Made by a program: the position numbers and the translations under genes. Shown here one piece after another: positions 22,687 through 35,994 of a stretch of 64,000 bases of DNA (positions are counted from its first letter, which is position 1; every line of letters begins with the position of its first letter). Under the pieces are notes generated by a model, which was not told the DNA's origin, made no database searches, and saw nothing but the letters and a program-made list of their open reading frames with translations. Where the stretch lies: assembly GCA_947172415.1 (NCBI GenBank), contig OX359194.1:4402001-4466000 (forward strand), read 5' to 3'. This stretch comes from Chondrosia reniformis (lineage: Eukaryota; Porifera; Demospongiae; Chondrillida; Chondrillidae).

Positions 22687-25600
22687 TCTATGTACTACTT
22701 GTATGTACTAGTTGTATGTACTAATTGTATTGACCTGTTGTATGTACTAATTGTGTGTTCTTGTTGTATGTATTATTTGTATGAACTGGTAATAACTATA
22801 TTTACTAGCTGTAGTTACTAGTTGTATGAACTACTTGTGTGTACTCGTTCTTAGTACTTGTTCTATGTACTATTTGTATGTTCTAGCTATTTGTGTATGT
22901 GCTAGTTATATGTAGTAGTTGTGTGTTTTAGTTATATGTACTAGTTTTGTGTACTAGTTGTATGCACTAGTTGTATGTACTAGTTGTATGTACTAGTTGT
23001 ATGTACTAGTTGTATGTAATTGTTGTAAGTACTAGGTATATTTACTAGTTGCAGTTACTAATTGTATGTACTAGTTGTATGTATTAGTTGTATATACTAG
23101 TTGTATGTACAAGTTGTATGCATCAGCTGTGTATACTGTGGAGTTGTAGGTTCTTGTACTAGTTATACTAGGTACTAGGTAGGTAATAGTTGTATGTACT
23201 AGTTGTTTGTACTAGTTGTATGTACTAGTTATATGTACTAGTTGTAGTGATAGTGCATGTAATAGTTGAATGTTCTAGTTGTATGTAATTGTTGTAAGTA
23301 CTAGTTATATTTACTAGTTGCAGTTACTAATTGTATGTACTAGTTGTATGTACTAGTTGTATGTACTATTTTTATGTTCCAGGGTTATGAAATCGTTCTA
23401 TGTACTAGTTCAAAGTACTAATTTTAGTACCAGTTGTATATGCTAGTTGTATGTACTAGTTGTTTGTACTAGTTGCATGTACTCATTCTATGTACTAATT
23501 GCATGGACTAGGTGTTTGTACTAGTTGTATGTACTATTTATATGTACTAGTTATATTTGTATGTGCTAGTTATATGTATTAGTTGTGTGTTGTGTTTTAT
23601 ATATACTAGTTGTATGTACTAGTACTGGTTATATTTCTTAGTTGTAGGTACTAGTTGTGTGTGCTAGTTGTATGTACTGTTGTATGTACTAGTAACTAGT
23701 TGTATCTATTAGTTGTATGTAATAATTGTATGTCCTAATTGTATATATGTACTAGTAACAACTAGTTGTATGTACAAGTTGTATGAACTAGTAACTAGTT
23801 ATATGTATAAGTTCTATGTTATAATTGTATGAACTAGTTGTATGTAAAAGTAACTAGTTATATGTACTAGTTGTATGTTCTGGTAACTAGTTGAATATAC
23901 TAGTTGTAAAGAGTAGTTGAATGTACTAGTTGTATGTACTAGTAACTAGTTATATGTACTAAATGTATTTACTAGTTGCATGTACTAGATGAATGTACTA
24001 GTTTATATGCTAGTTGCATGTTCTAGTTTTATGTGCTAGAAAATAGTTGTATGTACTAGTTGTATGTGCTAGTTGTATGTTCTAGGTGTATTTGCTTGTA
24101 ACTAGTTGTAGGTACTAGTTGTATGTACTAATTGTATGTACTAGTAACTAGTTGTATACACTAGTTGTTTGTACTAGTTGTGTATTCTAGTTCTATGTAC
24201 AAGTTGTATGTCACTAGTTTTATGTACTAGTTGTATGTACTAGTTCAATGTACTAGTATGTAGTTGTATGTACTAGTAATGTGTACTAGTTGTAGGTACT
24301 AATTGTATGTACTAGTTGTGTGTACTAGTAACTAGTTGTATGTACTAGTTATGTGCACTAGGTTTATGTGCTAGTTAAATGTACTTAGTTGTATATACTA
24401 GTTGTATGAACTTGTAACCTTATGTATGTACTAGTTGTAGGTACTACCTGTATGTACTAGTTGTAGGTACTACTTGTATGTACTAGTTGTGTGTAATTGC
24501 TGTATGTACTAGTTATATTTACTAGTTGTGGTTACCTTTTGTATGTACTAGTTGTATGTACTAGTAACTAGTTGTATATACTAGTTGTTTGTACTAGTTG
24601 TGTATTCTAGTTCTATGTACAAGTTGTATATCACTAGTTGTATGTATTAGTTGTATGTACTAGTTGAATGTAATAGTAATTAGTTATATGTACTAGTTAT
24701 GTGTACTAGTTATATGTACTTGTTGTATGTACTAGTTGTATGTACTAATTATATGAACTAGTAAATAATGTGTAGGTACTAGTTGTAGGTACTAGTTGTA
24801 TGTGCTAGTTGTATGTAATTATTTGTATTAATTGTCTGTAGAAGTTGTGTGTAATTGTTGTATGTACTAGTTATATTTACTAGTTGTAGTTACTAGTTGT
24901 ATGTACTAGTTAAAGTACGCGTTACTAGTTGGTATGTTCTAGTTGTTTGTACTAGGACTAGTTATATTTACTAGTTGGAGGTTCTAGTTGTATGCACTCA
25001 ATTATAAGTAGTAGTGGCATATTATAATTGTATATACTAATTGTATACTGGTTATGTGCTAGTTGAAAGTTCCAGTGGTATGTGCTAATAGTATGTACTA
25101 GTTGTAAGTTTTAATTGTATGTACTAATTTTATGTACTTGTTATATGTACTAGTAGTATGTTCCAGTTTTATGTACCATTTATATGTACTAGGTATATGT
25201 GTATGTACTGGTTATTTGTTCTGGTTGTATGTACTAGTTGTATGTACTAGTTATATGTACTAATTCTGTGTAATAGTTATGTACCAGTTGTAGGTACTAG
25301 TTGTATACACTAGTTATATATACTAGTTGTATGTACTATTAACTATCTGTATGTCCTAGTTGAATGTAGTAGTTGTATGTAGTAGTTGCATGTAGTTATA
25401 TGTACTAGTTTTATGTACTAGTTGTGTGAACTAGTTGTACGTACTACTTGTATGTACTACTTGTATGTATTAGTAACTATATGTATGTACTAGTTGTATT
25501 TACTAGTTGTATGTACTACATGTATGTACTAGTTGTATGTACTTGTAACTATCTGTGTGTCGTAGTTGAATGTATTAGTTGTGTGTACTAATTTTATGTA

Positions 25601-26272
25601 GTTATATGTGCTAGTTTTATGTCCTAGGTTTGTGTAATTGTAGTATGTACGAGTTATATTTACTACTTGTAGTTACTAGTTTTATATACAGGTTGTATGT
25701 AGTAGTTGTGTGTACTAGTTGTTTGTACTAGTAACTAGTTGAATGTACTACATATATATACTGGTTGTATGTACTAGTTGTATGTACTAGTTGTGTGTAC
25801 TAGTTCTATGTACTAGTTGTATGTAGTAGTTGAATGTACTAGAAACTAGTTGTATGTACTAGGTATAAAACTAGTTGTATCTACTAGTCGTATGAACTAG
25901 TTGTATATATGTACTTGGTGTAGGTTCTAGTAACAATCTGTATTTACTAGTTGTAGTTACTAGTTGTAAGTACTAGTTGTATGTACTAGTTGCATGTTCT
26001 AGTAATTAGTTGTATTTACTAGGTGTAGGTACTGGTTGTGTGTACTAGTTCTATGTACTAGTTGTATATACTAGTTGTATGTACTAGAAACACTCTGCCT
26101 TTACTAGTTGTAGTTATTAGTTATATGTACTTGTAACTATCTGTATGTCCTAGTTGAATGTATTAGTTGTATGTACTAGTTGTATGTAGTTATGTGTACT
26201 AGTTTTATGTACTTATTGTGTGTAATTGTTGTGTGTCCAACTTATATTTACTACTTGTAGTTACTAGTTTTA
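22687..26272 (-). repeat. 13-bp satellite, reverse polarity, block 7
   Basis: Reverse satellite with internal direct duplications: a unit at about 24130-24240 recurs at about 24555-24670, and the segment at about 24950-25025 recurs near 28000-28080. No gene is present. Confidence 0.95.
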
Positions 26273-26612
26273 TGTAAAATTTGTTTGTAGATTGCAAACA
26301 TCAACATGAACGGAAGGACTTGGTGGTACAACTGAGGCATAGACAACTCCCTGATTTGTTGAAGTGATCGAGGCAAAGTAGGAATTGAGACTTGATGCAG
26401 ATGGAGTGTTAGTGACTGATGACTGAGAAGAAAGACCATTGTATTTGCAAACTTTAATCTCTGACCACAGGTTAGAGGGACTGACTTTCTTTACCACAAG
26501 ATCAGACACATAAGACTTCTGGGCTGATCTCTGCCATTTTGTCACTTGATTGCAAAATTTTCTGTACTTTTATAGTCAGTATATAGGTGGGTCTGCAGGA
26601 ACTTCCGATGCA
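26273..26612 (-). pseudogene. LINE polyprotein fragment (linker before the RT)
   Basis: A 340-bp insert in the satellite. The minus-strand frame (26545-26270) encodes TKWQRSAQKSYVSDLV...NLWSEIKVCKYNG and, later, LNSYFASI. A basic stretch with KSYV, then a conserved NLW, then an N.YF.SI motif is the usual linker between the endonuclease and reverse transcriptase domains in APE-type LINEs such as CR1/L2 relatives. Neither catalytic domain is included. The coding similarity seems to extend a little upstream of the first methionine. The assignment rests on motif resemblance only. Confidence 0.5.
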
Positions 26613-28109
26613 GTTATATGTACTAGTTGTATGTACTAGTTGGTGTACTAATTCTATGTACTAGTTGTATGTACTAGTTGTATGTATTAGTAAATAAACT
26701 AGTTGTATGAAGTAGTTGTATGTACTAGTTGTATATATTAGTAACAATCTTTATTTACTAGTTGTAGTTACTAGTTGTGTATACTAGTTGTATGTACTAG
26801 TGCTATGTACTGATTGTGTGTACTAGTTGTATGTACTAGTCGTATATACTAGTTGTATGTTCTAGTTGTATGTACTAGTTGTATGAACTAGTAACACTCT
26901 GCATTTACTGGTTGTAGTTACTAGTTGTATATACTAGTTGTATGTACTAGTTGCATCTACTAGTAACTAGTTGTATGTACTAGTTGTAGGTACTAGTTTA
27001 ATGTACTAGTTGTATGTACTAGTTGTAAGTAATACTTGAATGTACTAGTTGTATATACTAGTTTTATGTACTAGTCGCATGTACTAGTTGTGTGTACTCG
27101 TTGTATGCACTAGTTGTATGTCTTGTGTTATGGAATCGTTCTATGTGCTAGTTGTATGTGCTAGTTGTAGTACAAGTTGTATGCGCTAGTTGTATGTACT
27201 AGTTGTATGAACTAGTTGTATGTACTAGTTGTAGGTATTATTTATATGTACTAGTTATTTGTGTATACCCTAGTTGTATGTTCTAGTCTTATGGAATCGT
27301 TCTGTTTGTCCTAGATACACGTTGTATGTGCTAGTTGCTAGTTGTATACACTATTTGTATGTATTAGTTATATGTTCTAGTAGTATGTACTAATTGTATG
27401 GCCTCCTTTAATGTACTAGTTGAATGTATATATTAGTTAAGAACTAGTTGTATGGACTAGTTGTATGTACTAGCTGTATTTACTTCTTCTATGTGCTAGT
27501 TGAATGTAATAGTTGCATGCACTAGTTGTATGTACCAAGTTGTATGTACTTGTTATATGTACATGTTGAATGAATTAGTTGAATTTACTTTGTGTGTATA
27601 CTGATTGCATGCACTAATTGTCTTTACTAGTTGTCTGTACTAGTTGTATGAACTCTTTCTATGTACTAGTTATATGTGTATTTTTAGTTATACGTATATA
27701 TCCTAGTTATATGTACCACTTGGATGTACTAGTTATATGTACTAATTGTAAGTACTAGTTGTATGTACAAGTTTTATGTACCAGTTGTATGTACTAGTTG
27801 TATGTACTAGTTGTATGTACTAATTGCATGTACTAGTTTCTAGTTGGAAGTACTAGTTGTATATACTAATTATATGATCTAGTTATATGAGTATGTAATG
27901 GTTATATGTACCAGTTGTGTGTAACATTTGGATGTAATAGTTGTATGTACTTTAGTTGTATGTACTATTGTAAGTACTCGTTATTAGTTGTATGGTCTAG
28001 TTGTATGTACTAGGACTAGTTATATTTACTAGTTGGAGGTTCTAGTTGTATGTACTCAATTGTAAGTAGTAGTTGCATGTTCTAAACGTATATACTAATT
28101 GTATGTACT
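26613..28109 (-). repeat. 13-bp satellite, reverse polarity, block 8
   Basis: The last reverse-polarity block. It ends without any spacer at the palindromic switch 28099-28120. No gene is present. Confidence 0.95.
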
Positions 28110-28120
28110 AGTACATACAA
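28099..28120. repeat. 22-bp palindromic satellite polarity switch
   Basis: TTGTATGTACT and AGTACATACAA are exact reverse complements joined directly. The left half belongs to the reverse block and the right half to the forward block, so the satellite flips strand at one base step. Confidence 0.9.
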
Positions 28121-28934
28121 CTAGTTCATACAATTATTAAAAATAACCAGTACATGCAACTAATTACTAGTACTTACCACTACTACATACAACTAGCACA
28201 TAAAGTTAGTAAATATAGTTTGTTAATAGTACATACACCTAGTACATACAACTAGTACATACAACTAATACATATAACTAGTACATATGATAACTACATA
28301 CAACTACTATATATAACTAGTACATAGAACAATTACACACAACTAGTATATACATAAAACTATTTACATAAAACTACATACAACTAGTATATGCAACTAG
28401 TTACTAGTACATCCAACTAGTACATCAAACTAGTACATACAACTAGTAGATATAACTAGTTACTAGTACATACAACTAGTAAATACAAATAGTCCATACA
28501 TCAATTTCACAAAACTAGTACATAAAATTAATACACAGAACTATATAGTTCATACAATTAGTACATACAACTAGTTACTAATATAATCCAACTAGTACAT
28601 ACAGCTAGTACATCCAACTAGTACACATAACTAGAACATACAGCTAGTACATCCAACTAGTACATATAACTAGTACATACAGCTAGTACTTACAACCAGT
28701 TCGTACAACTATTACGTATAATAGTTGCTAGTACATATAACTAGTACATACAACTAATACATACAACTAGTACATACAAGTAGTACATATAACTACATAC
28801 AACTTGTTCAAACATACATGCAACTAGCTACTAGTATATACAACTAGTACATGCAACAAGCTACCAGTATATACAACTAGTATATAAAACTAGTATGTAC
28901 AACAATTAAATGCTACTAGTACATCAATCAAGTA
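28110..28934 (+). repeat. 13-bp satellite, forward polarity, block 9
   Basis: Forward satellite. About 28125-28340 is a direct duplicate of 42540-42720, and about 28320-28420 of 47695-47800. No gene is present. Confidence 0.95.
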
Positions 28935-29383
28935 TAGTGTAACCCGATAATCCGCCCCCGCTTAATACGCACAACCCCCCAATCTGCCTGAGTTCGTAAT
29001 AAACGAATTCATTTACATACTAGAAGTATTTATGTAATTCGCCAAACGCCAAATCCACCATCCCCCATTATTTTCTCGCCTCAATTATACATTTATAGGT
29101 GTTTTCCACCTTTGTTATCCGCCGCTTTCATCAACATTTTAATCGTACCAAATAAATCTTAGAGATTGCCTCTAAGCGTTCCAAAACTGACTTGAAAATT
29201 GCCCGATATGTGACTGTAAGAGGAAGTATTCGACGGAAAGGCAAAAGCAAATATTGTTCATCATTTTATTTAGCTGGTTATAATTAGAATTGTATAATGA
29301 CGATATTTGGCTAAACCGCCAAACTCAATATTCTGCCAAAAAAGTGCTTGAACGAATTGTGGCGGATTTTCCCAGTTACACTG
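28935..29383 (+). mobile_element. TA-target MITE, copy 1
   Basis: A 449-bp non-autonomous DNA transposon. The 3' terminus reads inward CAGTGTAACTGGGAAAATCC and the 5' terminus TAGTGTAACCCG, with a first-base C-to-T change compared with copy 2. It is flanked by TA on both sides. CAGT-type ends with TA duplication fit the Tc1/mariner-pogo superfamily. It has no coding capacity. Copy 2 is at 44073-44522 within duplicated satellite. Confidence 0.8.
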
Positions 29384-30682
29384 TACATATAAGTACATAA
29401 AACTGGTACATAAAACTGTTATATAACTAGTTCATACATTCATTGCACACAGTAGTACACACAACAAGTACATATATTTAACTATATACACCTAGTACAT
29501 ACAACTAGTAAATACAACATGTAGAGACAACTGGTACATAAAATTTGGTATATACTACCAGTACATACAACTATGTAATACTTTCAACTATTACTACAAC
29601 AATGACATAGTACTAGTTCATATAATCTGTATATATATAAAACTAGTACATACAACTAGTACATACAACCAGTAACTACATCTAGTAAATATAACTAGTT
29701 CATACACAAATTTCACACAACTAGTATATACAAGTAGTACATATAATTAGATACAACTAGTTCAAAAAACTAGTACATACAACAATTTCACACAACCAGT
29801 ACATATAACTAGTACATACAACAATTTCACACAACTAGTACATACAACTAGTACATTTTATTACTTAAAACTAGTACATTCAACTGGTATATGCAATTAG
29901 TAAATACAGATTGTTACTAGTACCTACACCTAGTACCTACAACTAGTTCATAAAACTATTACATATAACTAGTACATGCAACTACGTACAAGTACTTACA
30001 ACTATTACATACCATTAGTACATACAACTACTACATACAACTAGTGCATATATCTAGTTACTAGTACATACAACTAGTACATACAATTAGTAACTACAAC
30101 TAGTAAATATAACTACTACATACAGCTAGTAAAAACAACTAGTACATACAACTAGTAAATACAACTAGTGCATACACCTAGTATATACAACTAGTTCATA
30201 CAACTATTACATATAACTAGTACATGCAACTACTTATTAGTACATACAACTAGTACATACAATTAGTAACTACAACTAGTAAATATAACTACTACATACA
30301 GCTGGTAAAAACAACTAGTTCATACAACTAGTAAATACAACTTGTACATGCACCTAGTACATACAACTAGTACATACAACTAGTCCATATAACTAGTACA
30401 TGCAACTAATTACTAGTAGATACCACTACTACATACAATTAGTACATACAACTAGTACATACATCTAGTACATACAACTAGTTCATATAACTAATGCAAA
30501 AAACTACAAACTAGAACACCTATACAACAAGTTCGTACAATTAGTACATTATACTAGTCCATAGAACTAGTACATACAACTAGAACATTCAAAGAGTACA
30601 TAAAAGTAGTACATACAACTAGTTACTACTACATAAAACTAATACATACAACTAGTAACTACAAATAGTAATTAAAATTAGT
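29384..30682 (+). repeat. 13-bp satellite, forward polarity, block 10
   Basis: The segment about 29440-29640 is repeated at 44575-44830 and 49090-49340. The segment about 29905-30110 holds an uninterrupted paralogue of the RLE LINE target (GTAACTAC at 30090-30097). The segment about 30380-30682 recurs at 54660-54985. No gene is present. Confidence 0.95.
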
Positions 30683-31050
30683 AGATACAAAAACAAGGAG
30701 TTCAAGTTTAAAAAACTCATGGGGCCCTAGGAGACCCTGAGTAAACTCAAATTACTTGACTGGTTCTCATCGATATCCGGTAAACTGATTTCAGATCGAC
30801 TCTTGTTGGCCATCAATTTTTGGACAAGCTTTAGGTTACATTGTTTTAGTAATGATGGTTTTTAAGTCCATTTTGTTCTTTCAATGTTCTACCCCAAGGA
30901 AGAGAAAACTAGAAAACGAAAGCTATCCGAACATCCGCCATTTTTAAAAGGTATATAGATGTATATATTTACAAAACTACGAACAGGAAGCCATACGTTA
31001 ACATAATTTCTGAAAACAATATAGGGGCCCTTACGGCGCCCCAATTAGAG
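30683..31050. mobile_element. Hairpin-headed element, longer copy
   Basis: About 368 bp of non-satellite DNA. It starts with a diverged hairpin (30683-30759; GTTCAAGTTTA against TAAACTCAAATTAC) and ends near a short GGGGC...GCCCC inverted repeat (31023-31042). It has no reading frame. A shorter copy is at 54986-55198, with the same satellite context on its left, so copying included flanking satellite. The class is unknown; a terminal hairpin alone does not decide it. Confidence 0.55.
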
Positions 31051-31976
31051 ACAACTAGAACATACAACTAGCATATAAAACTAGTTCATACAAATAGAGC
31101 ATACAACTAGTGCATACAAGTAGTACATATAACTAGTACATATAGCTAGTACATACAATGAGTACATATAACTAGTACATATATCAATTTCACACAACTA
31201 GAACATGAAAATAATATATAAATAGTAGTCTAGTACATACAACTAGTACATACTTCTAGTTACTAGTTCATACAACTAATACATATAACTAGTACATACA
31301 GTTAGTACATACAACTAGTACATATAACTAGTACATACATCAATTTCACACAACTAGTACAAAAACCTAATATATACATAGTAGTAGTACCTACATCTAG
31401 TACATACATCTAGTTACTAGTGCATACAAGTAGTACATATAACTAGTACAATACAGCTAGTACATACAACTATTACATATAACTAATACATACAACAATT
31501 TCACACAACTAGCACATAAAACTAGTACATATTATTACATACAACTAGTACATACAACTAGTACATACAATTAGTAAATACAGATTGTTACTAGTACGTA
31601 CACCTGGTACATACAACTAGTACATACAACGATTACATATAACCAGTACATGCAACTACTTACTAGTACTTACAACTAGTACGTAAAATTAGGACATACA
31701 ACTACTACATACAACAAGTACATACAACTAGTCTCAACAACTAGTAAGTACAGATTGTTACTAGTTCTTACACCTAGTATATACATCTGGTACATACAAT
31801 TATTACACACAACTAGTACATACAACAAAAACATATAACAGTACATACCACAATTTTACAAAAATAGTAAATACAACTAGTACATATAATTACTTACAAC
31901 TAGTATATACAACCAGAACATACATCCAGTTACAAGAACATACAACCAGAACATACAACTAGTTACTAGTACATAC
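31051..31976 (+). repeat. 13-bp satellite, forward polarity, block 11
   Basis: The left part of a segmental duplication: about 31085-31975 corresponds to about 33590-34437. The word AATACAGATTGTTACTAG, a landmark of this higher-order repeat, occurs here at about 31590 and 31745. No gene is present. Confidence 0.95.
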
Positions 31977-32215
31977 CAAGGATTCACAGAAGATCAAGAT
32001 AAAGAAAAAGACAAAGACTCCCAGGATCACTGATGAAGGGTGGAATTCCCAGAAACGGCTCTCTGACCCAGTGGAGAAGAAGATGAAAGAAGGGAAAAGA
32101 AGGAAGAAAAGACTCCTGTATCTTCATCTAAAGCTCTCTTTAGGTTTAGTTCCCCTATAGGCTCTTTTTACAGAATAGGCATATAGCATGTAGGAAAATG
32201 GTATCTTAGATTTTT
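31977..32215 (+). mobile_element. Short copy of the TATA/hammerhead-like retroelement
   Basis: A 239-bp insertion flanked by CATAC on both sides (31972-31976 and 32216-32220). It is almost identical to 43275-43513, the 3' half of the longer copy, and lacks everything upstream. Its first base corresponds to a point about 31 bp downstream of the TATA box in the longer copy, as expected if an RNA starting at the transcription start was reverse transcribed. It carries the hammerhead-like CTGATGA (32030-32036) and GAAAC (32052-32056). The paralogous satellite at about 34437 has no insertion. It has no protein-coding potential. Confidence 0.75.
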
Positions 32216-34752
32216 CATACAATTAGTACAGACAACTTACATATAACTAGTACATAGCACAATTACACACAACTAGTACATACAACTAGTATATACAACT
32301 AGTCCATACTACTAGTACATACAACAAGTACATACAAGTAGTACATACAACTAGTTACTACTACATTCAACTAGTACATAGAACTAGTTACTACAACTAT
32401 ATAGTAAATATAAGTAATACATACAACAATTACACACAATTAGTACATAAAACTGGTAACTACAACAAGTAAATATAACTAGTACATACAAAAATTACAC
32501 ACAACTGGTACATACAAGTAATACATGTAACTACATTCAACTAGTTCAAACTACTAGTAATACGTATAACTACATACAACTAGTTCAAACTATTAGTATA
32601 TAAAACTAGTAAACACAACTAGTACACACAGCTTATACTAAAAACTAGTACATAGAACTAGTACATAGAACTAGTCACTAGTATGTACAACTAGTACATT
32701 CAACAAGTACATACAACTAGCACATACAAATAGAACATTCAACTAGTGCATTCATCAAGTACATACAACTAGTACATACAACTTGTAACCTCATCTAGTA
32801 AATATAACAATTTCATACACAAATTTCACACAACTAGTACATACAAGTAGTACATATAATTACATACAACTAGTTCAAACAACTAGTACAAACCATTAGT
32901 ACATACAACTACTACATACAACTAGTGCATATATCTAGTTACTAGTACATACAACTAGTACATACAATTAGTAACTACAACTAGTAAATATAACTAGTTC
33001 ATACACAAATTTCACACAACTAGTACATACAAGTAGTACATATAATTACATACAACCAGTTCTAAACAACTAGTACATTCAACAATTTCACACAACTAGT
33101 AAATACAACTAGTTCATATAATTACTTAAAACTAGTACATTCAACTGGTATAAACAATTAGTAAATACAGATTGTTACTAGTACCTACACCTAGAAACTA
33201 CAACTAGTTCATACAACTATTACATATAACTAGTACATGCAACTACGTATTAGTACATACAACTAGTACATACAATTAGGAACTGCAACTAGTAAATATA
33301 ACTACTACATACAGCTAGTAAAAACAACTAGTACATACAACTAGTAAATACAACTAGTACATACACCTAGTACATACAACTAGTTCATACAACTAGTTCA
33401 TACAACTATTGCATATAACTAGTACATGCAACTACTTATTAGTAAATACAATTAGTAACTACAACTAGTAAATATAACTACCACATACAACTAGTAAAAA
33501 AAACTAGTATATACAACTAGTAAATACAACTAGTACATACACCTAGTAAATATAACTGGTTCATACACAAATTTCACACAACTAGTACATACAAGTAGTA
33601 CATATAACTAGGACATATAGCTAGTACATACAATGAGAACATATTACTAGTACATATATCAATTTCACACAACTAGTACATGAAACTAATATATACATAG
33701 TACTAGTACATACAACTAGTACATACTTCTAGTTTCTAGTTCATACAACTAGTACATATAACTAGTACATACAGTTAGTACATACAACTAGTACATATAA
33801 CTAGTACATACATCAATTTCACACAACTAGTACAAAAACCTAATATATACATAGTAGTAGTACCTACATCTAGTACATACATCTAGTTACTAGTGCATAC
33901 AACTAGTACATATAACTAGTACATACAACTAGTACATATAACTAATACATACAACAATTTCACACAACTAGCACATAAAACTAGTACATATTATTACATA
34001 CAACTAGTACATACAACTAGTACATACAATTAGTAAATACAGATTGTTACTAGTACATACACCTGGTATATACAACTAGTTCACACAACGGTTACATATA
34101 ACCTGTACATGCAACTACTTACTAGTACTTACAACTAGTACGTACAATTCGGACATACAACTACTACATACAACAAGTACATACAACTGGTCTCAACAAC
34201 TAGTAAATACAGATTGTTACTAGTTCTTACACCTAGTATATACATCTGGTACATACAATTATTACATACAACTAGTACATACAAGAAAAACATATAACTA
34301 GTACATACCACAATTTCACAAAAATAGTAAATACAACTAGTACATATAATTACTTACATACAACTAGTATATACAACCAGAACATACATCCAGTTACAAG
34401 TACATACAACCAGAACATACAACTAGTTACTAGTATATACAATTAGTACAGACAACTTGTACATATAACTAGTACATAGCACAATTATACACAACTAGTA
34501 CATACAACTAGTATATACAACTAGTCCATACTACTAGTACATACAACAAGTACATACAAGTAGTACATACAACTAGTTACTACTACATTCAACTAGTACA
34601 TACAACTAGTAACTACAACTATATAATAAATATAAGTAATACATACAACAATTACACACAATTAGTACATAAAATTAGTTCATATAACTAGTACATAAAA
34701 CTAGTAACTACAACAAGTAAATATAACTAGTACATACAAAAATTACACACAA
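32216..34752 (+). repeat. 13-bp satellite, forward polarity, block 12
   Basis: Contains the right half of the segmental duplication with 31051-32600. It includes the uninterrupted paralogue of the RLE LINE target (GTAACTAC at 32971-32978) and the uninterrupted paralogue (about 32480) of the TIR element copy C target. No gene is present. Confidence 0.95.
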
Positions 34753-35994
34753 CGCTAGTGTAACATGTCCATACTTCCGGAAATTTTCGATAAAAGTCGC
34801 TAACTAACACTCTTTTTAATTTATTCTATTTTACTTTAGAAACATTGTATCACTACACAAATTATATAGAATTGAAGCCCTATTCTTTTCTAATAATTTG
34901 GCTACAAGAGCGTCACGATTGCAGGCTTAAAGGAGAACTTAAGCGGCCGTAAGTGATAGGTGCCAAATCGCCAAAAATGTTTTATTATACAGTGGAAAAT
35001 ACGAATATAGAATAAATGATGACACCAACCTATGAAGGATAATGATATCTAACGATGGTATGTATACTCCTTTAAAATTCCCTTTAGTTTTTAAATTATA
35101 ATCGAAAACGTATTTTCGTACTTTTATCAGGCGCCTCTAGTACTTAATATCTCAGTTAAACAAGGGAATATTCCAGGAGTATACATACAACTTTTAGGCT
35201 GTTACTTACTGAAGAGATTGATGTCAAAAAATGGTTAGATATACAATTCTCCACTGTCTAATAATCGGTTCGTTTTCCATTTGTCTCTTCTCCTTCGAGT
35301 AATGGTATTGTCACGTGATTGTCAGCCAAAATTAGTAGTATAGCTGAGCCATCATACAATGACGTCTTATGACGTTTAATATGCACCCAAATATTTGGTA
35401 CAAACATTAGACTTCCGAAGTTGATATATCAAGTAAGGCTTCTCGGTAGCGATTCAGTTTCTTTGATCGGAGTTTATTGTTGTTATAAGAGGTAAGTGGA
35501 AACAGTAAGCGTATTGCATGTCTACTAATATCTAAGTAATTATCAATGGCGAAAATGTATGAGCAATTAACGAAGTATAATCAAAAGAAAATAGAACGTT
35601 TCGGTCACGTAAGCCTTAATTCCTCAGCTATTATAATACGTTAATAATAGCTGAGGAATTAAGGCTTACGTGACAGAAACGTTCTATTCTTTTTTGATTA
35701 TTAACGTAGTATAATCAAAAGAAAAATAGAACGTTTCGGTCACGTAGGCCTTTATTGGCCTTCCTCCGTCGTTGGCCTTCCTCCACTATACTATATAAAT
35801 TGCTCATAAGTTTTCACAATTGATAATTTAACATCGTAACGACTAGTGATGACTCGTGACATTTCAGTGGCTGGTGCTCCGCTTCACGCGCAGGTCACAT
35901 GCTAGAGACATTTCCGCCTGGAATGTGACACCTCTGAAAGCGCTAATAAGACGATTTACAAAAATCGGAAATTTGTGGACATATAACACATGCG
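34753..35994 (+). mobile_element. TIR element copy C
   Basis: A 1242-bp copy inserted in satellite and flanked by AA on both sides (34751-34752, 35995-35996). The paralogous uninterrupted satellite at about 32480 reads CACACAACTGGTAC, supporting a 2-bp duplication. The ends match copy B with some decay. The internal palindrome (about 35590-35700) has arms AGAACGTTTCGGTCACGTAA and their complement, then a third partial arm near 35728. The frame at 35856-36095 straddles the 3' end and satellite and is not a gene. Confidence 0.8.
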
